From NCBI GenBank assembly GCA_013001365.1, contig JABDMQ010000093.1:1-14132 (forward strand): a DNA stretch of 14,132 nucleotides, read 5' to 3'. Origin of the DNA: Flavobacteriaceae bacterium (GTDB lineage: Bacteria; Bacteroidota; Bacteroidia; Flavobacteriales; Flavobacteriaceae). The notes below the pieces were generated by a model. It was not told the origin of the DNA and searched no databases. It saw only the letters and a list, made by a program, of their open reading frames with translations. This document shows, piece by piece, positions 1-7,246 of the stretch (position 1 is the first letter of the stretch; every line of letters begins with the position of its first letter). The translations under genes were made by a program, and so were the position numbers.

Positions 1-244
1 TATAGAATCAAATCCCGAATTCTTTTACAGGCATTATTCACTTTGATTGAAATATATATGATTGCCATAGGTAAATGCCTAAGCAGTGAACCATGGATTG
101 GCGATCCAAAATGAAGCCAGCAGCATATATATCAAAGCAAGAGCTAGAGACAAATGACCACGTCTATAATGGTAATATTATTAAACCTATCAACCTTTCC
201 AAGCAATTAATGCATGGAATGACTTCAATTTTTAAGGGTTGTAT
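1..244. other. Noncoding left edge, nothing recognised
   Basis: This AT-rich stretch lies downstream of the first minus-strand gene. I read it on both strands. Only frames of about 15-20 codons with no family resemblance are present, and there is no tRNA-like fold and no GC-rich hairpin that would serve as terminator for the lipoprotein gene ending at 245. It may contain the 3' untranslated end of that transcript. Confidence 0.5.
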
Positions 245-802
245 TCAATAAGTTATTGTCCCAGATCCACTAATGGCATATGATCCTGATACCACGTTAT
301 CTCCAGAAGGAATTTCATCTCGACTAATGACTGCATATTGAGTATAAACGCCAGAAGCATTTTCAAAGCGTCCAGTTCCTCCATCGATTTGTACGATCTC
401 TTGAAAGTCAAATAAAGAATACCATTCAACGGATATAGGAGTTCCGTATAATACATCACCATTAGCAGCCTTCAAAATAATTGACCTTGTACCTAAGTCA
501 GGCTGGGTTCCGTTCCAACACCATTCCTCTAAATGGGTAATCCGTCCCAAATGCGTTGCATTTCCGGTACAATTTGCATTTAAGGCCAAATTATCTGAGC
601 ATAAATCATCTGAAGGTATGAATGCTCCATAGAAACCTGATGCCTTTAATTTAAAAGGTCTCTTTACAGACTTTTTATCAGTAATTGATTGCTCACTTGT
701 CTTTTGATCAACAGAATTGATATCATCATTGATCAATGGGTCGCTACTACAAGACATCAGTGACATGACCGTTAAAGTAACAGCATAAACTAAATTTTTC
801 AT
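245..802 (-). CDS. Lipoprotein with allene-oxide-cyclase-like barrel signature
   Basis: A 185-residue predicted lipoprotein. The N-terminus has a short hydrophobic segment ending in the lipobox LMSC, so Cys18 would be lipidated after cleavage; a low-complexity linker (about residues 20-50) follows. The C-terminal part contains GGTGRFENASG (141-151) and ends in GSGTITY. This glycine-rich pattern is typical of small secreted beta-barrel proteins resembling allene oxide cyclase and dirigent proteins. In bacteria such proteins have no settled function, and no catalytic residues can be assigned here, so an enzymatic role should not be assumed. Four cysteines remain after the lipobox (68, 78, 95 plus Cys18 itself), which may form a disulfide outside the cytoplasm. 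The ATG start at 802 gives a good signal peptide. The gene lies 95 bp downstream of the 12-residue-repeat protein on the same strand. The fold assignment is by motif only. Confidence 0.8.
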   Translation of the reverse strand: MKNLVYAVTLTVMSLMSCSSDPLINDDINSVDQKTSEQSITDKKSVKRPFKLKASGFYGAFIPSDDLCSDNLALNANCTGNATHLGRITHLEEWCWNGTQPDLGTRSIILKAANGDVLYGTPISVEWYSLFDFQEIVQIDGGTGRFENASGVYTQYAVISRDEIPSGDNVVSGSYAISGSGTITY

Positions 803-897
803 GATAATCGATTAAAAATTGGTGTACCTAAAATACGAATTATTTTACACAAAACGCTAATTGCCAAGTGATTAAAATAACTTTTCCAAGTAATAAT

Positions 898-1515
898 CTA
901 ATCCTGATGAATGGCCTTGATATGGGCATAAATGGAAACGCCATTAATAACCGCTTCTTCCTCAGAGTCGAACATCTTGATACCTTTTACCGCATTCACC
1001 TTCCCTTGAGGTGAAATTGCAATAACATTATAATACCTGTTGTTTTTAGTGATAGCCCTTAAATTAATGATGTTACCAGATCTGCTAAACCCTTTTACAC
1101 CCATGATCTCTCCATCTTCTGTTATGGCCTTGATGTCTACCAAAGTACCATTCTTGGCAATCGCCTTAACCGGGTAAAATCGGTCGTTGGCTCCTTTCAC
1201 GATCATTTTGATGGGCAATCGTTCACCATCGACCAATGCTTTTACATTCAGGATGCTTGTGTCATCTGAATCTTGAATGGCCTTAACGTCATGATAATTA
1301 CCTTCTTTGTCTATAGCCTTGATCCTCAGTAGTTTTGCTTCGGGTCGAAAAGCCTTGACATGCCAATAGATATCAGCAGGCTTATCGGTTTCAGGTTTGT
1401 TACTATCTTTCTTGGTTAGGATTATCTGCCCATTCACAGAAAAGGTGGAAAGAACAAATAAAACATTCAGTGCATAAATGCCCGAGGTTTTTTGAGTTTG
1501 CTGATGTGTTTTCAT
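898..1515 (-). CDS. Exported protein made of 12-residue V/I-K-A-I repeats
   Basis: A 205-residue protein of unknown function. A hydrophobic segment at about 13-29 ending in SVNGQ looks like a Sec signal peptide with a long polar n-region. After a charged linker, the rest is a tandem repeat with core [VIL]-[KR]-[AG]-[IFL]. Cores begin at residues 53, 65, 77, 91, 102, 116, 128, 140, 152, 164, 176 and 199. The interval is exactly 12 residues in most of the array (53-77 and 116-176), often with Gly or Asn five to seven residues after the core, suggesting short beta-strands joined by turns. There is no cysteine pair, metal motif or catalytic signature. A structural, binding or surface role is inference. 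The gene is oriented like ppdK but is separated from it by a strong terminator hairpin, so it probably has its own promoter, which I could not identify. It may be co-transcribed with the downstream lipoprotein. Confidence 0.85.
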   Translation of the reverse strand: MKTHQQTQKTSGIYALNVLFVLSTFSVNGQIILTKKDSNKPETDKPADIYWHVKAFRPEAKLLRIKAIDKEGNYHDVKAIQDSDDTSILNVKALVDGERLPIKMIVKGANDRFYPVKAIAKNGTLVDIKAITEDGEIMGVKGFSRSGNIINLRAITKNNRYYNVIAISPQGKVNAVKGIKMFDSEEEAVINGVSIYAHIKAIHQD

Positions 1516-1596
1516 TAATTGCGAGTTTAACTATTAATGTAATGAAACACCAGATGAAAAAACATGATTAAAATCAGTATCAGGGATTTTTAAATA

Positions 1597-1631
1597 TAAA
1601 GGCCAATGCTCTGAACCAGCATTGGCCTTTA
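1597..1631 (-). terminator. Intrinsic terminator of ppdK
   Basis: A perfect inverted repeat with 14-bp arms (1597-1610 and 1618-1631) around a 7-base loop. The arms read TAAAGGCCAATGCT and its exact complement, with a GGCC core. It begins about 20 bp after the ppdK stop codon. On the minus strand the 3' arm runs into a T-rich stretch (TTTATATTT), as expected for a Rho-independent terminator. It also insulates the repeat-protein gene starting at 1515. Confidence 0.88.
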
Positions 1632-1652
1632 CTCAATCAAAATCCTAATCTG

Positions 1653-4388
1653 TTATTTCCTTGCTTTTGTCCTAATTGCGGCTTGCGCTGATGCCACTCG
1701 CGCAATTGGCACCCTGAACGGCGAACAACTAACATAGTTCATACCGAGATCATAACAGAACTCAATAGAACTGGGCTCTCCACCATGTTCACCACAAATA
1801 CCGACCTTAAGTTTTGGTTTATTATGACGTCCTCGATCTGTTCCCATTTTAATGAGCTGTCCAACTCCCACTTGGTCTAAGACCTCGAATGGGTCGTGTT
1901 TCAATATGCCTTTACTTATGTATATTGGTAAGAACTTGCTTGCGTCATCTCGGGAATATCCATAGGTCATCTGGGTCAAGTCGTTAGTTCCGAACGAGAA
2001 GAAATCGGCGTATTTCGCAATTTCATCTGCCATCAATGCGGCACGAGGTACTTCGATCATTGTGCCTACCTGGTAAGGAATACTATCACCCCTTTCATCA
2101 AAGACTTTTTTGGCAGTAGAATCTATAATATTTCTTTGCATCCTGAACTCTTCAATGGTACCGACTAATGGCACCATGATTTCGGGTCTAGGCACAGTTC
2201 CTTTCTCCTTTTGATTCAAAGCAGCTTCTAATATGGCACGTGTTTGCATTTCAGTGATCTCGGGATAGGTATTTCCCAACCTGCAACCGCGATGTCCAAG
2301 CATAGGATTGAATTCCTCCAACTCCGAAACTTTGTTCTTGACTGCAGTAAGTGAGATATGCATATCTTCGGCAAGGTCTTTTTGGGTTGCTAATTGGTGT
2401 GGTACGAATTCATGCAGTGGAGGGTCCAATAATCGAATGGTGACCGGAGCTCCTTCCATAGCCTCGAAAATCCCTTCAAAATCTGAGCGCTGCATTGGCA
2501 AAAGCTCTTGCAATGCGACTTTACGCCCTTTCACTGTTTCTGCCAGAATCATTTCACGCATTGCGCGAATCCTATCCATTTCAAAGAACATATGCTCGGT
2601 TCTCGTGAGCCCAATCCCTTTAGCTCCAAAATTTTTAGCTGCTATTGCATCTTTCGGAGAGTCCGCATTCGTACGGACCTCCATCGTTGCATATTTATCG
2701 GTTAGAGTCATTAACTCTGCGAAATCCCCGCTCAATTCGGGTTCAATGGTCGCTACTTTTCCTTCAAATATGTTTCCAGTAGACCCATTCAAGGATATCC
2801 AATCTCCTTCATGATATTCAACTTCATCAACAGTCAAGGTCTTTGTCTTGTAATTGATCTTTAATGCTCCAGCACCTGAGATACAGCATTTTCCCATACC
2901 TCTTGCTACAACAGCAGCATGTGAGGTCATACCGCCTCTAGCGGTCAAGATTCCCTTGGCAATATTCATACCTTCCAAATCCTCAGGAGAAGTTTCGATC
3001 CTTGTAAGTATGGTGTTCTTGAATTTTCTGGCATCTTCTGCAAAAAATACGATCTGACCTGTTGCAGCTCCAGGTGATGCTGGTAATCCTTGGGCAATTA
3101 AATGAGATGATTTTAAACTTTCAGGATTAAACACAGGGTGTAATAATTCATCAAGCTTATTTGGTTCTATGCGCATGATGGCTTCCTGCTCATCGATCAA
3201 TCCCTCTTTTAGCATGTCCATGGCAATCTTTACCATAGCTGCTCCTGTTCTTTTTCCATCACGTGTCTGTAATATCCATAATTTGCCTCCTTGGATAGTG
3301 AACTCCATATCCTGCATATTCCTATAATGCGTTTCGAGGTTTTCTTGATATTTGAATAATTCCTTATATATCGAAGGCATTAACTCTTCCAATGAGGGAT
3401 AGTCTTTTTTTCGTTCTTCTTCACTGATTCTTGCTAAAGTTGCCCAACGTTCTGAACCGAGCTTGGTAATTTGCTGAGGTGTTCTTACTCCTGCAACAAC
3501 ATCTTCACCTTGGGCATTTATTAGGTATTCTCCATTGAAGACATTTTCACCTGTGCCAGCATCTCTAGTAAAACAAACCCCGGTTCCCGAATTTTCACCC
3601 ATATTGCCATAGACCATTGCCTGCACATTTACAGCAGTTCCCCACTCCGATGGATAATTATGCATATTACGATAATAAACTGCTCGGTCTCCATTCCAAC
3701 TGTCGAATACAGCCATGACAGATGTCCAAAGTTGCTCCCATGGATCCATTGGGAATTGTATTCCTTTACGTTTGAATATGGCATCCTTGAAATCATATAC
3801 TAGGTCTTGTAAGTCCTGAATCGAAAAATCAGTATCCAATTCTATATGTCTTTTCTCCTTAAGGTGTTCTATGATCTCTTCAAAAGGATCGATATCATCC
3901 TTGGATTCTGGTTTCATCCCAAGAACAACACTTCCATACATTTGTATGAAACGGCGATAAGAATCCCAAGCAAAACGTTCGTTATTGGTCTTTTTAGCAA
4001 GTCCTTGCACGACCTCTTCATTCAATCCTAAATTAAGAACTGTATCCATCATACCAGGCATCGATACCCTTGCTCCTGACCTGACCGAAAGCAACAAAGG
4101 GTTCTCAGCATCACCGAACTGTGCGCCCATGATGTCTTCAATGTTCTTTACGGCTTCTTCAACTTCTTCTTTTATTTTTTCAATGATAGCTTCCTTTCCA
4201 TAGGTGTTATAATCAGTACAAACTTCTGTTGTGATAGTGAATCCTGGCGGAACAGGAATTCCTATTGCACTCATTTCTGCAAGGTTTGCACCCTTTCCAC
4301 CGAGCAAGGATTTCATAGTTCTATTTCCATCGGCAGATTTATTACCAAACCTAAAAACACTTTGTTTTATTTGTTCTGCGGTCTCCAT
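1653..4388 (-). CDS. ppdK: Pyruvate, phosphate dikinase
   Basis: PPDK interconverts pyruvate, ATP and phosphate with PEP, AMP and pyrophosphate in the cytosol and can run toward either glycolysis or gluconeogenesis. All three modules are present. The N-terminal ATP-grasp nucleotide-binding part has LLGGKGANLAEM (28-39) and ends near LQTRDG (373-378). The swivelling phosphohistidine domain has GGMTSHAAVVARGMGK (485-500) with catalytic His490; Thr488 is the residue that the PPDK regulatory protein modifies in plants and some bacteria. The C-terminal PEP/pyruvate TIM barrel has FGTNDLTQM (799-807) and GICGEHGG (863-870) with the acid/base Cys865. The length of 911 residues is normal for a full enzyme. 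I start at the ATG at 4388; a longer frame begins with TTG at 4412, but the predicted transcript starts only about 7 bases before that TTG. No regulatory-protein gene is seen nearby. It ends at a strong hairpin, so it is probably monocistronic. Confidence 0.97.
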   Translation of the reverse strand: METAEQIKQSVFRFGNKSADGNRTMKSLLGGKGANLAEMSAIGIPVPPGFTITTEVCTDYNTYGKEAIIEKIKEEVEEAVKNIEDIMGAQFGDAENPLLLSVRSGARVSMPGMMDTVLNLGLNEEVVQGLAKKTNNERFAWDSYRRFIQMYGSVVLGMKPESKDDIDPFEEIIEHLKEKRHIELDTDFSIQDLQDLVYDFKDAIFKRKGIQFPMDPWEQLWTSVMAVFDSWNGDRAVYYRNMHNYPSEWGTAVNVQAMVYGNMGENSGTGVCFTRDAGTGENVFNGEYLINAQGEDVVAGVRTPQQITKLGSERWATLARISEEERKKDYPSLEELMPSIYKELFKYQENLETHYRNMQDMEFTIQGGKLWILQTRDGKRTGAAMVKIAMDMLKEGLIDEQEAIMRIEPNKLDELLHPVFNPESLKSSHLIAQGLPASPGAATGQIVFFAEDARKFKNTILTRIETSPEDLEGMNIAKGILTARGGMTSHAAVVARGMGKCCISGAGALKINYKTKTLTVDEVEYHEGDWISLNGSTGNIFEGKVATIEPELSGDFAELMTLTDKYATMEVRTNADSPKDAIAAKNFGAKGIGLTRTEHMFFEMDRIRAMREMILAETVKGRKVALQELLPMQRSDFEGIFEAMEGAPVTIRLLDPPLHEFVPHQLATQKDLAEDMHISLTAVKNKVSELEEFNPMLGHRGCRLGNTYPEITEMQTRAILEAALNQKEKGTVPRPEIMVPLVGTIEEFRMQRNIIDSTAKKVFDERGDSIPYQVGTMIEVPRAALMADEIAKYADFFSFGTNDLTQMTYGYSRDDASKFLPIYISKGILKHDPFEVLDQVGVGQLIKMGTDRGRHNKPKLKVGICGEHGGEPSSIEFCYDLGMNYVSCSPFRVPIARVASAQAAIRTKARK

Positions 4389-4423
4389 TTTATTATATTT
4401 TTTTGTTTCCAATTTTGCTAGCT

Positions 4424-4431
4424 CAAATGTA
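4424..4431 (-). promoter_or_regulatory. Predicted ppdK promoter, -7 element
   Basis: The minus strand reads TACATTTG, an exact match to the Bacteroidota -7 consensus TAnnTTTG. The first T is 43 bp before the ATG at 4388, placing transcription start near 4419 and giving a leader of about 31 nt. No TTG is found at the usual -33 spacing, so the promoter may depend on an activator. Confidence 0.5.
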
Positions 4432-4452
4432 AAATTATAGTAGGTCGAATGA

Positions 4453-4468
4453 CATGATATATATCATG
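4453..4468. promoter_or_regulatory. 16-bp perfect dyad, Crp/Fnr-like operator candidate
   Basis: CATGATATATATCATG is a perfect palindrome containing TGA-N6-TCA, the half-site spacing used by Crp/Fnr-family dimers. It lies in the divergent ppdK/rhodanese intergenic region. Its centre (4460.5) is about 41 bp upstream of the predicted ppdK start and about 96 bp upstream of the predicted rhodanese start. The palindrome is seen directly; the regulator family is inferred. The alternating AT centre means chance is not excluded. Confidence 0.45.
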
Positions 4469-4521
4469 ATCTGAAGGCTGGAATAACAAAATTTTGAAGT
4501 TTCAAGAAGTCCTATTTTTCC

Positions 4522-4552
4522 TTGCTCTGTTTTTTATAAAATGATATATTTA
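4522..4552 (+). promoter_or_regulatory. Predicted promoter of the rhodanese gene
   Basis: TTG at 4522-4524 and TATATTTA at 4545-4552 are separated by 20 bp. This matches the flavobacterial -33/-7 layout, with one mismatch in the last base of TAnnTTTG. Transcription would start near 4557, 24 bp before the ATG. Confidence 0.4.
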
Positions 4553-4580
4553 TTGAAGTAAGACCTTATTTGAAAAAGTC

Positions 4581-4979
4581 ATGAGAAAAACACTTTTATT
4601 CCTTATCCCGATAGCATTATTGATTGGTTGCAAATCGGATAAAAAAGACCCTGTGCAAACAGAAGAATCGATTGAGATAAATAGCATTGTTAAAGTCCTG
4701 AAACCTTCTGAATTCAAAGATGGCATCATGAATGAGGATGTACAGTTGGTAGATGTAAGAACGCCTTCGGAATATGACGAAGGTCATATCGAAGATGCTA
4801 CTCTTATAGATTATCAGTCTGAGGATTTCAAGGATAGAATACAACAACTGGACAAGAGCAAGCCTGTATATATTTATTGCAGAAGCGGTGGACGAAGTGG
4901 CATGGCCTCAGAAATCATGTCGGAACTCGGATTTATAGAAGTCTATGACCTAGAAGGTGGTATTCTTGCTTGGGAATAA
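4581..4979 (+). CDS. Rhodanese-domain lipoprotein
   Basis: A 132-residue single-domain rhodanese anchored as a lipoprotein. The signal peptide ends in the lipobox LIGC with Cys17 as the lipidation site, followed by a short Lys/Asp/Glu-rich linker. The rhodanese domain spans about 38-132. It has the characteristic VQLVDVRTPSEYDEGHI (54-70), and the active-site loop CRSGGRSG places the persulfide-forming cysteine at Cys100. The C-terminal half of the fold ends with GGILAW, the usual last motif. Rhodaneses transfer sulfane sulfur to thiols or cyanide; in the envelope such a protein could also handle sulfide or thiol redox chemistry. The natural acceptor is not evident. It is transcribed divergently from ppdK and converges on the S41 peptidase gene with 73 bp between stops and no clear hairpin there. 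All residues expected for activity are present. Confidence 0.93.
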   Translation: MRKTLLFLIPIALLIGCKSDKKDPVQTEESIEINSIVKVLKPSEFKDGIMNEDVQLVDVRTPSEYDEGHIEDATLIDYQSEDFKDRIQQLDKSKPVYIYCRSGGRSGMASEIMSELGFIEVYDLEGGILAWE

Positions 4980-5052
4980 TGTAATTGCCTGATATTTCTT
5001 ATTCACTAAGTCTGGCTTCAAGATTGTTAACTAGTCGTCATCAATGCTTAGA

Positions 5053-6696
5053 CTATTCTTCAATTGATTTTAGCATTGCCTTGGCGTTTTTTCCCGTAGA
5101 CCCATCTGGATCCATTTCTACGGCTTTAATATAATACTCCTTCGCTTTCTCCTTATCACCAGCCTTTAAGTATGCTTCAGCCAAACTATCCCATGCATTT
5201 GCAGAATCTGGGAAGAATTGAGAAACCATCTGGAAAACGAATATGGCATTTTCAACCTGATTACTATTCAAAAGGCGATATCCTGCCTTATTGAATTCTC
5301 CCTCAAAATTAAAAAATAGATATTTTGGATCCTTGATCATTCTCATAGAATCAGCCTTAAGTTGCTCGATGTTTCCTGCCATGAACAAACCAGTAATATG
5401 CTCCATTGGATCAAGGATGAAATCTGTAGAATCAAACGTCAATGCTGCTTCAAGCACTGGGTCTTGGTTAGTCTTGAACTCTTCAAAACTCATATCAACC
5501 GCAAGATGTGGTGCTAACCACTCTCGCCCTTCCCATTGTGGCTTGTCCTGCCACCATGCGAATGATAAATAAGCCGGAATCTTACTGTTAGGAAGAATTA
5601 CTTGATTATTGTCCCCATAGAAATTGATATTTTCACTCGTTGGCTCACCTATGAAAATTGCATTGGTATAGTTGTCAAGTTCGTTAACTAGATTCTGACA
5701 TGCCGAAAACGTACGTCGACCTAGAATTACAAAAAGCTTACCTACTTGATTTATCTTTTGAGACTCGATAATCCCGGTTACAACCGGTTTGTTCTTGTAA
5801 TTATTTCCTCCGCCATTAAGTCTCACATCAATTACCAAGCGCTCTACATCATTGGTCTCTATAAAATCAAAAACACGCTTATAGAAAAATGGAATGCTCT
5901 CTGATGGATCATCTTGTATTTGGCTTTGCCTTACATACACGATTTTTGTATCAGGCAAGTACTCAAAATAATAGATCTTGTCTAGGTCCTTAAGATAGTA
6001 AGGCGTTTTGTCCGAGTTCCTGGAATCGAGCCAAAGGCTATCCTGTGTGGTAAATCCGTAAGAAGTAGGCACTCTTTCCCCTTTTGAAAGAGCTTTGAAA
6101 GATTGCTTGAATTCTTTATTATCTTTTTCCAGTGTTAGTTCCACAGTATCCGTAAGTTCTTTTAAGATTCCTTGCGCATGCAAAACCTCTGGACTAGCAA
6201 CATAACCATAGCCATATGCCTTAAAATACTGTTCGTTCTCCGCAGGAACTACAGGGTATACAGCCTTTAAGACGTCTTTGATTGGTACGCCAGCAATCTC
6301 TGTTACCTTCGCTCCTAGTGCATTGGCATAATCCTTATGTGTTCCTTGAATGAAAGTGCCATCGTTGAACTGGAACAAATTGATGGGTAGCTGACTTATT
6401 GCATGAGGTTTTTTCCTAAGTGAAAGTGCCGTATGTCCATATTTGAAAGAAGATACGATCCTTGCCAATCCGACTAGGATTTCATGCTCTTGAAGGTTCG
6501 GGATATCATTATATAGTTGTTCTACTGCTTTATCGAATTCCTCTGCTGTCGTTTTCTTGAACAGGAATGGGTAATCATCGTGAACCGTTTCTTGGAGGAA
6601 TTTAAGGTCATCCTGCCAATCCTTGGCAGTAAGTGTTGATTGCGAAACTGCCTGGATAGCAATGCAGCTCAAAAAAAGAAATATCAGATGTTTCAT
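5053..6696 (-). CDS. Exported S41-family peptidase with C-terminal TPRs
   Basis: A 547-residue exported protein. Residues 1-19 form a Sec signal peptide (hydrophobic core, cleavage likely after AVS). A helical N-terminal segment (about 25-90) contains GHT with His88, matching the conserved His of S41B/tricorn-like enzymes. A PDZ-like stretch with GAKVTEIAGVPI follows at 128-139. The S41 catalytic core is at about 250-400: VIDVRLNGGGNN (288-299), the nucleophile region GRRTFSACQN with Ser331, and IGEPTSE (349-355) with Glu351. No Lys lies about 25 residues after Ser331, so the CtpA-type Ser/Lys dyad is absent and a Ser/His/Glu arrangement is more likely. Residues 470-532 form two tetratricopeptide repeats, the second clear (AWDSLAEAYLKAGDKEKAKE). 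The substrate is unknown; the TPRs suggest a protein partner. It is last in the minus-strand cluster, 71 bp after the 133-residue gene. Confidence 0.9.
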   Translation of the reverse strand: MKHLIFLFLSCIAIQAVSQSTLTAKDWQDDLKFLQETVHDDYPFLFKKTTAEEFDKAVEQLYNDIPNLQEHEILVGLARIVSSFKYGHTALSLRKKPHAISQLPINLFQFNDGTFIQGTHKDYANALGAKVTEIAGVPIKDVLKAVYPVVPAENEQYFKAYGYGYVASPEVLHAQGILKELTDTVELTLEKDNKEFKQSFKALSKGERVPTSYGFTTQDSLWLDSRNSDKTPYYLKDLDKIYYFEYLPDTKIVYVRQSQIQDDPSESIPFFYKRVFDFIETNDVERLVIDVRLNGGGNNYKNKPVVTGIIESQKINQVGKLFVILGRRTFSACQNLVNELDNYTNAIFIGEPTSENINFYGDNNQVILPNSKIPAYLSFAWWQDKPQWEGREWLAPHLAVDMSFEEFKTNQDPVLEAALTFDSTDFILDPMEHITGLFMAGNIEQLKADSMRMIKDPKYLFFNFEGEFNKAGYRLLNSNQVENAIFVFQMVSQFFPDSANAWDSLAEAYLKAGDKEKAKEYYIKAVEMDPDGSTGKNAKAMLKSIEE

Positions 6697-6767
6697 TTTG
6701 ATTGATTGTTTTATTAGTCGATCGATACTCTAATTAGATGTGTTTTCATTGATTTTGTTACATAAGA

Positions 6768-7169
6768 TCACTTTCTGTTTTCCAGCTCTACGATGATCGA
6801 GTCACATTTTTCATCTAATTCTTCAAGGTCTGGAATCAGTTCCATGGCGCCTTCCTCAGCTAGCCATCGATGAGGGTCGCTCCAGAACCTACTGCTATTG
6901 TTCAACTGTCTTGCCAAGGATTTGTCTATTGGTACCATCGCAGCAAAGGCATCGTTCCATAAGTTTGATAATTCAGCATTGGGCTCGTATTTGTTCTTGG
7001 ACTTTACAAGATAAAGTCTTGTGTTATTAACAGCTTTCTGCATAGCTTTCACAGCATCTATTTTCTTGTCTATCCTTGTACCACGCTTGGTCAGGGCCTT
7101 TTCTACAAGACCTACCACCTGTGCAATGACTCCTAATCCTTTGGATGCATTTGCCAATCCTAGTGCCAT
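6768..7169 (-). CDS. Hypothetical cytoplasmic protein, 133 residues
   Basis: I do not recognise a family. The protein has no signal peptide and no transmembrane segment, so it is probably cytoplasmic. Residues 1-25 (MALGLANASKGLGVIAQVVG and onward) could form an amphipathic or hydrophobic helix. A Lys/Arg-rich helix follows (about 26-58, with KKIDAVKAMQK), then an aromatic-rich middle with NLWNDAF (69-75) and RFWSDPHRW (94-102). The acidic C-terminal helix contains DLEELDEKCDSIIVELE. The composition suggests a small all-helical protein. It lies 77 bp downstream of the adenylate cyclase and 71 bp upstream of the S41 peptidase on the same strand, with no hairpin in either gap, so co-transcription is plausible. 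Any role with the cyclase is only positional inference. The ATG at 7169 is preceded by the A/T-rich leader usual here. Confidence 0.75.
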   Translation of the reverse strand: MALGLANASKGLGVIAQVVGLVEKALTKRGTRIDKKIDAVKAMQKAVNNTRLYLVKSKNKYEPNAELSNLWNDAFAAMVPIDKSLARQLNNSSRFWSDPHRWLAEEGAMELIPDLEELDEKCDSIIVELENRK

Positions 7170-7246
7170 GAATTAATGTTTAAAATAAAGGTAATGAATT
7201 ATAGGTTCGCTCGCGCTAGTATAATTATGAGTGATGTTGAAATTGA

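Noticed and set aside
253..462. A 69-codon frame on the same strand as the first lipoprotein
   Set aside because: It is an out-of-frame reading inside a gene with a good signal peptide and recognisable motifs.
2308..2814. A 168-codon open frame on the plus strand opposite ppdK
   Set aside because: It lies wholly antisense to a highly conserved enzyme, has Ser/Cys/Ile-rich composition typical of reverse reading, and shows no family motif. The smaller plus-strand frames between 2508 and 4440 are rejected for the same reason.
4980..5052. Terminator between the convergent rhodanese and S41 peptidase genes
   Set aside because: Only a five-base CTAAG/CTTAG match with a loop of about 40 bases was found; no convincing hairpin.
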